The notes below the pieces were generated by a model. The model worked only from the letters and a program-made list of their open reading frames with translations. It had not been told where the DNA came from and made no database searches. From assembly GCA_018064905.1 (NCBI GenBank), contig JAGHUJ010000005.1, positions 1 to 59,662 on the forward strand: a DNA stretch of 59,662 bases. Direction: 5' to 3'. Shown in pieces: positions 1 through 7,741 of this stretch. Positions within the stretch are counted from its first letter, which is position 1, and every line of letters starts with the position of its first letter. This DNA comes from Candidatus Treponema equifaecale (GTDB lineage: Bacteria; Spirochaetota; Spirochaetia; Treponematales; Treponemataceae). The position numbers were made by a program, and so were the translations under genes.

Positions 1-340
1 AACCCTTTGCTCGAGGTGACAAAAACAATATTTTTTCTGTGCGTTTTGGCGTCAGGCATTGTCGGGCCACGGCGTGCGTCTGGAGCGACGCGGAAGACCG
101 GCCGTAGGTAAGCCCGGAACTGCCGACCCGCAGCGAAGCGGAGGGTAACGCCAATCGTTCACGGCGTTACCTTTGAACGCCAATCGTTTTCGGCGTTACC
201 TTTAAACAATATCAGAACTTTTGATTGGTGGTTTCGACTGGCTCAACCACCGCATTCAACAGGCCCAAATATAACAAAATTTTCTCTTTTATAACAAATT
301 ATTTTTGTAACTTTGCTGCAAATCCGATAATTTTTAATAT
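1..340. repeat. gene-free left end with hairpin repeats
   Basis: No coding region is visible. Positions 144-171 form a hairpin (GGTAACGCC / GGCGTTACC, 10-nt loop). A second, shorter copy follows at 176-197 (AACGCC / GGCGTT, 10-nt loop), so the two repeat with a 29-bp period. A copy of the dispersed GGTGGTT...AACCACC palindrome lies at 227-251. The last 100 bases are AT-rich and probably carry the promoter of the efflux operon: GATAAT at 326-331 is a possible -10 box, with TTGTAA at 305-310 as a weak -35 at only 15 nt spacing. Confidence 0.6.
227..251. repeat. REP-like palindrome, copy 1
   Basis: 25-bp imperfect palindrome: GGTGGTT, then TCGACTGGC, then TCAACCACC. The outer arms GGTGGTT and AACCACC pair. 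Related copies occur at 16083, 33653, 36433, 43688 and, degenerate, 44052. This copy is intergenic, upstream of the efflux operon. Confidence 0.75.
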
Positions 341-1669
341 ATGAAACGAGAGTTAGTTTTTTTGTTTGTTTTGATGAGTTTTGCCAGCGGGTTTTGTGAA
401 AAATATTCGCTTTCTGTGGATGATGCAGTAAATCTGGCTAAAAAAAATAATGTTTCCATTGCAAGAAATCAGATAACTTTGGATGCTTCGCTGCGTTCAA
501 AAAATCATTCCTGGAACAGTGTCAGTCCAACTGGAAGCCTTGGTGTTTCTTCTTCAATTCCTCTGGATGCTTTGACAGGCGGTGACCAGAATTCAAATTA
601 CACTGCCAGCATTGGTGTTTCTGCCAGCCTTTCCCTTTCACTTTCTGCAAACCTTTACACTTCTATGAACAAGGCCAAACTTGATTACGAACAGCAGAAG
701 GTTTCCTTTAATGATGCAGTCCGTTCCATTGAAATGTCGGTTCGCCAGAGCTATTACGGCCTGCTTTACGAACTTGAAAACATCAGGCTTCAGCAGGAAA
801 ACCTGAACATTGCAAAAATTCAGTATGAAAACAATTTTGCAAAGTATAATTCCGGCCGTTTGAGCGAACTGGATGCACTTAGTGCCGAGGTAAATTACAA
901 AAGCAAAATTCCTACCGTTGAAAATGCGGTTACGGTTTATAAAAACGATTTGGCTTCCTTCAAGCAGGTTCTTGGGCTTATGCTTGAGGATGAAATTACC
1001 CTGACTGGAAGCCTTGACGATGTTTTGATTCTTGATGAAATTAAAATCGATGAAAAAAACATAAGGTCTTCCACATTGACGGCACTGGAAAACAGGCTTG
1101 CAATTGCAAAAAATTCCCTTCTGGAAAAAAGGTTTTCTGCCTTTGCACCTTCACTTTCTGCTAGTTTTTCCTGGCGAGACCAGAACTGGTATGTTGGCTG
1201 GTCTGATTATGTTAATTCACAAGGAAAAACAGTAACAAAGGAAGATGCAAAAAAATCTTCTTCACTAACTTTGTCGGCTTCAATTCCTCTGGACGGAGTT
1301 TTGCCCTGGTCAAATAAAAATGATGGGGTTGATTCGGCAAAGGACACTGTGGCAGATCTGGAGCTTCAACTGGACAATTCCAGAAAAGATTTAAAGAGAA
1401 GCGTTGATTCAAGCCTCAGGTCAATTGCACAGAGTCAGGAAGCGATAAAGTACAAGCAGGCTAACGTGGTTCTGGCCCAGAAAACCTATGAGATGACGGA
1501 GGCTGCCTACAATCACGGTACAAAGGATTTGATGACCCTGCAGAATGCAAATACAACCTTGCTGAATGCACAGGTTTCGTTGAAAAATGAAGTTTACACA
1601 CTGGCAAAAGCAATTTTGTCACTTGAAAATACAATTGGAGTTCCCTTTGGAGAATTGGGAAGAAAATAG
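341..1669 (+). CDS. TolC-family outer membrane efflux protein
   Basis: 442 aa. The N-terminus is a signal peptide (hydrophobic VFLFVLMSFASGF, cleavage near residue 19). The body shows the two-fold outer-membrane efflux protein layout: long amphipathic helices (about 100-215 and 330-440) rich in Gln, Asn and Lys, such as RQSYYGLLYELENIRLQQEN and YNHGTKDLMTLQNANTTLL. These are typical of TolC-type channels that form the outer-membrane exit duct of tripartite pumps. It is the first gene of a tight operon (12 bp before the adaptor gene, 3 bp further to the RND pump), so it should be the outer-membrane partner of that pump. The substrate cannot be told. A Treponema would place it in the outer membrane facing the periplasm. 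Confidence 0.88.
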   Translation: MKRELVFLFVLMSFASGFCEKYSLSVDDAVNLAKKNNVSIARNQITLDASLRSKNHSWNSVSPTGSLGVSSSIPLDALTGGDQNSNYTASIGVSASLSLSLSANLYTSMNKAKLDYEQQKVSFNDAVRSIEMSVRQSYYGLLYELENIRLQQENLNIAKIQYENNFAKYNSGRLSELDALSAEVNYKSKIPTVENAVTVYKNDLASFKQVLGLMLEDEITLTGSLDDVLILDEIKIDEKNIRSSTLTALENRLAIAKNSLLEKRFSAFAPSLSASFSWRDQNWYVGWSDYVNSQGKTVTKEDAKKSSSLTLSASIPLDGVLPWSNKNDGVDSAKDTVADLELQLDNSRKDLKRSVDSSLRSIAQSQEAIKYKQANVVLAQKTYEMTEAAYNHGTKDLMTLQNANTTLLNAQVSLKNEVYTLAKAILSLENTIGVPFGELGRK

Positions 1670-1681
1670 GAAGAAATCGGT

Positions 1682-2695
1682 ATGAAAATCAAGAAAAGTT
1701 ATTTCGTCGTTGCTGGTGTTGCTGCACTTATTGCTGTTTGTGGAATCGTTTCACACATTCAAAGAAATCAGAATGCTGCTCCCGTTGCAAAAAAAGGTGG
1801 TCGCGGCGGTTCGGTTGTTTCCGTAAAGACAATGACAACTGAAATTACAACCCTTCACGGTTATGTTACAACAAACGGCGAGGTTGAATCCCAGAATTCA
1901 GTTTCGGTTTTTCCTGACATGGCTGGAAAGGTTATGTCTACTTCGGTTCTGCTTGGTTCATCTGTAAAAAAAGGGGACATAATTGCCTATGTTGACCCAA
2001 GTGCTCCAGGTACAAGCTACCGTTCAAGCCCAGTTTACGCTCCGATTTCTGGAAGCATCATTTCAACTCCTTTGAAAAATGGAACAAAGGTTACCACAAG
2101 CAACGCGATTGCAATTATCGGTGACATTTCAAACCTTCAGATTACTGCAAATGTTCCGGAAAGATATGTTTCGGTTCTGAAAAACGGTTTGAAGGCAAAT
2201 GTTAGCGTTGAGGCATATCCAGATGTTGTTTTTCCTGCAACTGTAAGCCGGGTTTCTCCAGTTGTTGATGCTACAAGCCGAACAAAACAGATAATTCTTC
2301 ACTTTGACAGGCACGATGACAGAATCAATGCCGGAATGTTTGCAAAGGTTGTTCTATATACAGAAGATTATTCTGGAAGCGTTGTAATGCCCGTAGACTC
2401 GCTGGTTCAGAACGGGGACGATTATTTTGCATATGTTGCAAAGGATGACGACACGGTTTCAAAGCGAAAGGTTGAACTTGGAAAGAAGGTTGATGCAATG
2501 GTTCAGATTGTGGACGGAGTTAAGGCTGGTGAAAAGGTGGTAATTCAGGGACAGACAACTCTTGCAGATGGAAGCAAAATTCTGGATCTTTCAAATCCAA
2601 AGAAATCTGAAAAAAATGAAAAGGCAGAAAAAGCAGAAAAGTCAGAAAAATCGGAAAAATCTGGAAAAAACGGTGAAGGCCACGGCCAGAGGTAA
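1682..2695 (+). CDS. RND efflux periplasmic adaptor (membrane fusion protein)
   Basis: 337 aa. One N-terminal membrane anchor (about residues 6-24, FVVAGVAALIAVCGIV) is followed by a barrel-sandwich/lipoyl-like hybrid domain. Its two halves are visible as VESQNSVSVFPDMAGKV (about 60-80) and SPVYAPISGSIISTPLKNG (about 110-130). A beta-barrel domain follows (about 150-225, containing NLQITANVPERYVSVLKNG) and then a membrane-proximal domain. The last ~30 residues are a low-complexity Lys/Glu/Ser tail made from repeats of KAEKSEKSEK, unusual for the family and probably disordered. The long coiled-coil hairpin of AcrA-type adaptors is missing or very short. It couples the RND pump to the TolC-like channel, and lies between those two genes. 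Confidence 0.88.
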   Translation: MKIKKSYFVVAGVAALIAVCGIVSHIQRNQNAAPVAKKGGRGGSVVSVKTMTTEITTLHGYVTTNGEVESQNSVSVFPDMAGKVMSTSVLLGSSVKKGDIIAYVDPSAPGTSYRSSPVYAPISGSIISTPLKNGTKVTTSNAIAIIGDISNLQITANVPERYVSVLKNGLKANVSVEAYPDVVFPATVSRVSPVVDATSRTKQIILHFDRHDDRINAGMFAKVVLYTEDYSGSVVMPVDSLVQNGDDYFAYVAKDDDTVSKRKVELGKKVDAMVQIVDGVKAGEKVVIQGQTTLADGSKILDLSNPKKSEKNEKAEKAEKSEKSEKSGKNGEGHGQR

Positions 2696-2698
2696 TTT

Positions 2699-5600
2699 AT
2701 GAGCATGTCGAAAAAAACTCTGGATCATCCAGTTTTAACCCTGATTGTTTTTGTCCTGCTTTTGATAATGGGACTTTTTACATTGCAGAATGTTGCAATA
2801 AACCTTATGCCAGACGTGGATTCTCCATACATTACGGTCAGGACGACCTATACAAATGCGGGACCTGAATCAGTTGAAAAATCCGTAACAAAGGTTCTGG
2901 AAGGACAGCTGGTGAGTGTTTCTGGTTTGAAGAACATGACTTCAACTTCTTCTTCTGGTTCTTCTTCAATTTCATTGGAATTTAATTACGGTGTGGATCT
3001 TGAATCTGCTACCAATGATATTCGAGACAAAATCAGCAAGGTTCAGAGAAGGCTTCCAGATGATGCCGGAACTCCTGCTATTATGAAAATGGATGCGGAC
3101 TCAATGCCTATTATGCGTGTTGCTGTCCGTGGCAACCGTTCCAACGATGACCTTAAGCTCATTGCAGAAGACCAGATTGTAAGCCTTCTGGAGCAGGTTG
3201 ACGGTGTTGCTGAAGCAAGTGTTTCAGGCGGTAGAACAAAAATTGTCCGGGTTGAAATTTCTCAGAACAGACTTGCAGCATATGGTCTTACAATGGCCCA
3301 GGTTTATTCTGCAATGGCAAAACAGAATCTGGAACTGGGTGGCGGTAAAATTACTGAAGGAACCCATGATTATACTGTCAGGACAATCGGGGAATTTTCT
3401 ACAATTGATGAAATCAATGACACAATAATTACTCGCAGCAACGGTTATGTTGTAAGGCTTTCAGATGTGGGAACTGCCTACATGGGTTACAAGGACAAAA
3501 ACAGTGAAGTTTACATCAACGGAATGGCGGGAATTTATGTAAACGTAACCAAGCAGTCTGGAAAAAATACCGTAACCGTTGCAAAGATGACAAGGGAAAA
3601 GCTGGACCAGATTCAGGAGCTTTTGCCAAGTGACGTAAAACTTGAAGTAATCCGCGATTCTTCAATTCAAATCAACGATACAATCAACACTTTGATAGAT
3701 TCTGCTGTGGAAGGACTTTTGCTGGCGGTTGTGATTCTTTTCCTTTTCTTAAAGTCGGGAAAATCTACCATGATTATTGGAATTTCCATTCCGCTTTCAA
3801 TCGTAATCACCCTTTTGTGCATGAATTTTGCAGGCCTTACCCTGAACATGATGACCTTGACGGGACTTATTCTGGGCGTTGGAATGATTGTAGATGCTTC
3901 CATTGTAATGATTGAAAACATTTACGTTTACCGAAGCCGAGGAGCAAAGCCAAAGGTAGCGGCGGTACTTGGTTCAGGCGAAATGATAATGTCCGTAATT
4001 TCAGGAAACCTTACCACGATTTGTGTATTCATTCCGTTCCTGTTCTTTATGAAGGAATTGGGAATGATGGGACAGATGTTCAAGGGCGTAATCTTTACGG
4101 TTGTAATTGCACTGGTTTCTTCGCTTTTTGTGGCAATTTTCCTTGTACCAGTACTGGCTGGAAAATTCTTCCCCCTTACAAACCGCAATGAAAAGCCTGT
4201 GACCTTTAAGCCATTGAAGAAATTCTATGAAATTCTTGAAATGCCAATGACAGCCCTTACAAATGTTTACAGAAAGGCACTTAAAGTTGCCCTTGAAAAC
4301 AGACTTGTAACCTGCATCGTATGTTTTGGACTTCTCGTAATGGCACTTCTGATTGCACCGACACTTAGAATTCAGCTTATGAGTGGTGGCGGCGACGACA
4401 GCGTAACATTGAACATCAACATGCCGATTGGAACTTCATTGAAAGAAACTTCAAATGTAATCAAGAATTTTGAAAAAATCTGTGAAGAGGAAATCAAGGG
4501 ATACAAGACAATCATTACTACAATTGGTTCCGGTTCTTCTTCTTACCGTGGTTCAATTCAGATTAACCTTCCAGAAGCAAAACAGCAGATTGATACGGCT
4601 GAAGACATTCAGAAAAAGCTTCGCGTTCATTTTGCAGACTTTACGGATGCAAGGTTCAACTTTAGTGCAGGCATGAGAAGGCAGATGACAGGTGCTTCGT
4701 TCCAGATAAAGGTTCATTCTGAAGACTTGAACATGGCCCTGGATACTGCTGCACAAATCAGAAAAGTAATGGAAAAAATCCCGGACATTGGAGAAGTTTC
4801 CATTGATACGGAAGAAGGTTTGCCGGAAATCGAAATTGAAATCGACAGGCAGAGGGCTTACGCATTTGGTGTGGATGTTCAGACTGTGGCAAGGGAAATC
4901 AACTACGCAATCAACGGTGTTACAGCCACAACATATCGTTCAGCGGGAAAAGAATACGACATTGTGCTTCAGTACCAGCCAGGCGACAGACAGACCGTTG
5001 CAAACCTGGAACAGATTTATGTAAAGGGAAACGGCGGTATGGTCAGTGTTGCAAACTTTGCCAGCGTTAAAAAGGGACTTGGACCGGTTTCAATCCGACG
5101 AGCAAATCAGACTCGAGTAGTAAAGGTAAGTGCAAACAACAACGGTGAACGAAATGACTATGATGTTGAACAGGACATTCGCGATGGAATTGCAGAAACC
5201 TTTATTTTGCCTGAAGGGGTAACGGTTCTTTACGAAGGAAACTGGAAGGAAACCCAGAATCAGGCAAAAACCTACGGACTCATTGCAGTAATGGCCATTC
5301 TTCTGGTATTTGGTGTAATGGCGGGAACTTACGAAAGCTTTAAGGCACCTTTCATTAACCTGATGACGATTCCGTTCCTGGCAATTGGTGTCGTATTCAT
5401 CTATAAATTTACGGGGCAGCCGTTCAGCATGACTTCTGCAGTCGGACTGATTATGCTTGTTGGAATCGTAGTAAACAACGGTATCATTCTTGTAGACTAC
5501 ACAAACCTTTTGCTTTCACGAGGAATGAAAATGAAGGAAGCCTGTCTTGAAGCAGGTGCCAGCCGATTGCGACCAGTTTTGATGACAACTCTGACCACAA

Positions 5601-5797
5601 TTTTGGGTATGCTTCCAATGTGCTTTTCAACCAGTGGAAGTGCAGGAATGGTTCAGCCGATTGGAGTTGCAGTTGTTGGAGGTTTGACCAGCTCTACATT
5701 CGTGACCTTGTTCTTCATTCCTGTAATGTATTCAGTTTTGATGAAGGAAAAGAATCAGGAAAAATCAAAAATCGAGGTAAAATATGACTCGCTGTGA
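2699..5797 (+). CDS. RND family efflux transporter, inner-membrane pump
   Basis: 1032 aa, the usual length of HAE-type RND pumps. TM1 is LDHPVLTLIVFVLLLIMGL, followed by the porter domain (YITVRTTYTNAGPESVEKSV). TM2-TM6 lie at about 335-490 with the TM4 motif GLILGVGMIVDASIVMIENI; its Asp is the expected proton-relay residue. A duplicated second half has TMs at about 860-1015 (GIVVNNGIILVDYTNLLLSRG). It is a proton-driven exporter acting with the adaptor and TolC-like protein encoded just upstream. ATG at 2699 and a second ATG at 2705 are both possible starts. The gene overlaps the next one by 14 bp, implying translational coupling. Substrates are unknown. Confidence 0.93.
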   Translation: MSMSKKTLDHPVLTLIVFVLLLIMGLFTLQNVAINLMPDVDSPYITVRTTYTNAGPESVEKSVTKVLEGQLVSVSGLKNMTSTSSSGSSSISLEFNYGVDLESATNDIRDKISKVQRRLPDDAGTPAIMKMDADSMPIMRVAVRGNRSNDDLKLIAEDQIVSLLEQVDGVAEASVSGGRTKIVRVEISQNRLAAYGLTMAQVYSAMAKQNLELGGGKITEGTHDYTVRTIGEFSTIDEINDTIITRSNGYVVRLSDVGTAYMGYKDKNSEVYINGMAGIYVNVTKQSGKNTVTVAKMTREKLDQIQELLPSDVKLEVIRDSSIQINDTINTLIDSAVEGLLLAVVILFLFLKSGKSTMIIGISIPLSIVITLLCMNFAGLTLNMMTLTGLILGVGMIVDASIVMIENIYVYRSRGAKPKVAAVLGSGEMIMSVISGNLTTICVFIPFLFFMKELGMMGQMFKGVIFTVVIALVSSLFVAIFLVPVLAGKFFPLTNRNEKPVTFKPLKKFYEILEMPMTALTNVYRKALKVALENRLVTCIVCFGLLVMALLIAPTLRIQLMSGGGDDSVTLNINMPIGTSLKETSNVIKNFEKICEEEIKGYKTIITTIGSGSSSYRGSIQINLPEAKQQIDTAEDIQKKLRVHFADFTDARFNFSAGMRRQMTGASFQIKVHSEDLNMALDTAAQIRKVMEKIPDIGEVSIDTEEGLPEIEIEIDRQRAYAFGVDVQTVAREINYAINGVTATTYRSAGKEYDIVLQYQPGDRQTVANLEQIYVKGNGGMVSVANFASVKKGLGPVSIRRANQTRVVKVSANNNGERNDYDVEQDIRDGIAETFILPEGVTVLYEGNWKETQNQAKTYGLIAVMAILLVFGVMAGTYESFKAPFINLMTIPFLAIGVVFIYKFTGQPFSMTSAVGLIMLVGIVVNNGIILVDYTNLLLSRGMKMKEACLEAGASRLRPVLMTTLTTILGMLPMCFSTSGSAGMVQPIGVAVVGGLTSSTFVTLFFIPVMYSVLMKEKNQEKSKIEVKYDSL

Positions 5798-6068
5798 AAT
5801 AATTGCAAATCAGTCGGTACAGGAAGAAATAATCAATCTTCTGGAAGAACATATTGAAGGCGTTCTCTACACCGTGATTCCAGTCGTAAACGGCCGCGGA
5901 AAAAACAGCTACAAAATGGGAGACGCAACCTGGCCTGAAACAAATTTTATCCTGATTTCCTACGTGGACGACGAAAAGGTGAAGATTGTAAAGGCAATTA
6001 TCAAGGCTGTGAAGGAAAAATTTGTTGGGGAAGGGATAAAATTGTTTTTGGTGAAGGCGGAGGGGTGA
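5784..6068 (+). CDS. PG0541-type transporter-associated PII-like protein
   Basis: 94 aa. It overlaps the end of the RND pump gene by 14 bp and has no space for its own promoter, so it belongs to the efflux operon. The sequence MTRCEIIANQSVQEEIINLL...GVLYTVIPVVNGRGKNSYKMGD...NFILISYVDDEKVKIVKAIIKAVKEKFVGEGIKLFLV follows the beta-alpha-beta ferredoxin-like pattern of PII-related proteins that often accompany RND operons. A Gly-rich segment, NGRGKNSYKMGD, sits where PII proteins have their T-loop. A soluble regulator of the pump is the likely role, but the effector and target are unknown. Confidence 0.7.
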   Translation: MTRCEIIANQSVQEEIINLLEEHIEGVLYTVIPVVNGRGKNSYKMGDATWPETNFILISYVDDEKVKIVKAIIKAVKEKFVGEGIKLFLVKAEG

Positions 6069-6090
6069 AGATAAACTTTTGAGATTTGTC

Positions 6091-6603
6091 TTATCCTTCC
6101 ATCGCTTTTCTGACAGTCTCAACCAGAATAAAATAAGACAGTTCCTGATCCAGAAATTTCTGAAAGCCGTAATGTTCGTAAAAGGTTTTTGAGGTTTCTT
6201 TTGCATCTACAATTATAAAATACAAGCCTGTTACATCCGCAACCTGAATTACTTTTATAAATGCCTGTGCCAGAAGCCATTTTCCAACACCTGTTCCTTT
6301 AAAATCTTTACTTACTGCAAGTCTTGCAATTCGTAAGGCTGGAATTGGATATTTTGGTAATTTTCCTTTGAAATTTTCTGGAATTTCTTCATAAGCGACC
6401 TGTGCTGTGGCAAGTGTGAAATATCCCGCAATCTGATTTTTTTCATCAAGGGCCACAAAGGTTTTGCCAATACCAAGCTCGTTGTTTTTCAGTGCATAGC
6501 GTGAAAGAAATTCATTCAAGGCTTCTATTTCGCAGTCAAATTTTTTGAGGAATGATTTTGATGGAATCTCTTTTATTGAAACCAGCTTCAAGTCATTTCT
6601 CAT
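6091..6603 (-). CDS. GNAT-family acetyltransferase toxin (TacT-like)
   Basis: 170 aa. A GNAT fold is recognised from the acetyl-CoA pyrophosphate-binding motif [19 protein letters not shown] (about residues 93-112; core KGTGVG) and the C-terminal FYEHYGF motif (about 140-146). TacT-type toxins acetylate aminoacyl-tRNA and block translation. The pairing with a DUF1778 antitoxin whose stop codon overlaps this start (ATGA, 4 bp) is the standard arrangement of that toxin family. That pairing is the main reason to prefer a toxin role over a metabolic acetyltransferase. It converges with the efflux operon 22 bp away. Confidence 0.85.
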   Translation of the reverse strand: MRNDLKLVSIKEIPSKSFLKKFDCEIEALNEFLSRYALKNNELGIGKTFVALDEKNQIAGYFTLATAQVAYEEIPENFKGKLPKYPIPALRIARLAVSKDFKGTGVGKWLLAQAFIKVIQVADVTGLYFIIVDAKETSKTFYEHYGFQKFLDQELSYFILVETVRKAMEG

Positions 6604-6854
6604 TTAAACAACCCTTTCAAAGCTTCATTTGGTTCTGGTGGATTATCAAGCAAATCCATAAGCAGGTCCCGGTCCTTGTTTGAAAGCATAAGGGTTTCAT
6701 TTTTTGTAAGATCAAGCTGAGCCTGATTCAATGAAGTTGAAAGAATGTATGAGGATAAAGAAATGTGCTTCAGTTCGGCCGCTCTTTCAAGAAGGGTTTT
6801 CTGATTTGAATTTGCCCTAAGATCAATGCGAACATCTTTTAATGCTACTGCCAT
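6600..6854 (-). CDS. DUF1778 (TacA-like) antitoxin
   Basis: 84 aa. The N-terminal ~45 residues ([31 protein letters not shown]) fit a ribbon-helix-helix DNA-binding domain: a beta strand, then helices with the conserved 'S..Y' turn. The C-terminal part ([27 protein letters not shown]) is the typical DUF1778 toxin-neutralising tail with the NPP/PNEAL signature. It is the first gene of the pair, with a strong GGAGG upstream of the ATG. It should autorepress the operon through the repeats in its promoter. Confidence 0.85.
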   Translation of the reverse strand: MAVALKDVRIDLRANSNQKTLLERAAELKHISLSSYILSTSLNQAQLDLTKNETLMLSNKDRDLLMDLLDNPPEPNEALKGLFK

Positions 6855-6873
6855 ACCTATACCTCCATTTGAA

Positions 6874-6902
6874 ATTATAACTTATTGTACGGAAATTGTA
6901 CA
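6874..6902 (-). promoter_or_regulatory. toxin-antitoxin promoter with direct-repeat operator
   Basis: Read on the minus strand, TGTACA (6902-6897) and TATAAT (6879-6874) are separated by exactly 17 nt. Two identical GTACAA half sites (plus-strand TTGTAC at 6885-6890 and 6896-6901) lie 11 bp apart across the -35 box and spacer. One helical turn between direct repeats is what paired ribbon-helix-helix dimers normally occupy, so this is the likely antitoxin operator. Confidence 0.65.
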
Positions 6903-7032
6903 CACAGGGGGGGTGATGCGATTTTGTTCCAAATTTAATCATCTGTATAATAGCTTCGTCTTTTTTCTGGAAAAGGATTGCATCCAAAAGGTTTGTTTCT
7001 CAATTTTTCAAAAGTTGTGATAAAATTGTTTC

Positions 7033-7704
7033 ATGCTTATTTATGTAGTTGATGATGAAGAGACAATTAGAAAGACACTTACAATCGCTTTGAAGCGTGA
7101 ACTTTATGATGTGAAGGCTTTTTCAAACGGAATAGAGGCCTATGATTCTCTGCAGTCGGAACATCCTGATTTGATTGTTCTTGACTGGGACATGCCTGTG
7201 ATGGATGGAATTACTTTTCTTGAAAAAATCCGTGCAGAAGAAAACGAGGTTCCTGTAATTTTTCTTACAATTCATGACAACGAAATGGACAGAATTGATG
7301 CATTGGAGAAGGGGGCCGACGATTATCTGGAAAAACCTTATTCCTTAAAAGAACTGACAACAAGAATCAAGGTTGTTTTGCGCCGTTATCATCGTGCTGT
7401 TGAAGCTGCGGCAAAAGATGAGACTATTTCCAACGGTGAAATTGAATTGAATCTTACTTCCTATACTGCGACTTTGCAGGGCAAACCTGTTGATTTTACT
7501 GTAACGGAATTTCGAATTCTGGAAGCGTTCTTAAGAAATCCTGAAATGGTCTTTTCCCGTGAAAAACTTCTCGAAATTTCCTTTCCAGAAGACAGTTACG
7601 CCTTTGACAGAGCTGTAGACAGCCACATAAAGCGCCTGAGAAAAAAAATCGGCACAGAAAAAATCGAAACAGTTTACGGCGTGGGCTACAAATTCGGAAA
7701 ATGA
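7033..7704 (+). CDS. OmpR-family response regulator
   Basis: 223 aa. The receiver domain (about 1-120) has the acidic pair DDEE at 7-10, the phospho-acceptor Asp in LIVLDWDMPVMDG (about residue 51), the switch Thr in IFLTIHD and the conserved Lys in YLEKPYS. The C-terminal winged-helix domain (about 130-223) shows VTEFRILEAFLRNPEMVFSREKLLE and AVDSHIKRLRKKIG...VYGVGYKF. It is a transcription factor controlled by the kinase encoded 37 bp downstream. No Shine-Dalgarno precedes the ATG; TAAAAT at 7021-7026 lies exactly 6 nt before it, so the transcript may be leaderless. Confidence 0.92.
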   Translation: MLIYVVDDEETIRKTLTIALKRELYDVKAFSNGIEAYDSLQSEHPDLIVLDWDMPVMDGITFLEKIRAEENEVPVIFLTIHDNEMDRIDALEKGADDYLEKPYSLKELTTRIKVVLRRYHRAVEAAAKDETISNGEIELNLTSYTATLQGKPVDFTVTEFRILEAFLRNPEMVFSREKLLEISFPEDSYAFDRAVDSHIKRLRKKIGTEKIETVYGVGYKFGK

Positions 7705-7741
7705 CACAATTTTGACACGATTTTTGGAGAGACTGTAGGGA

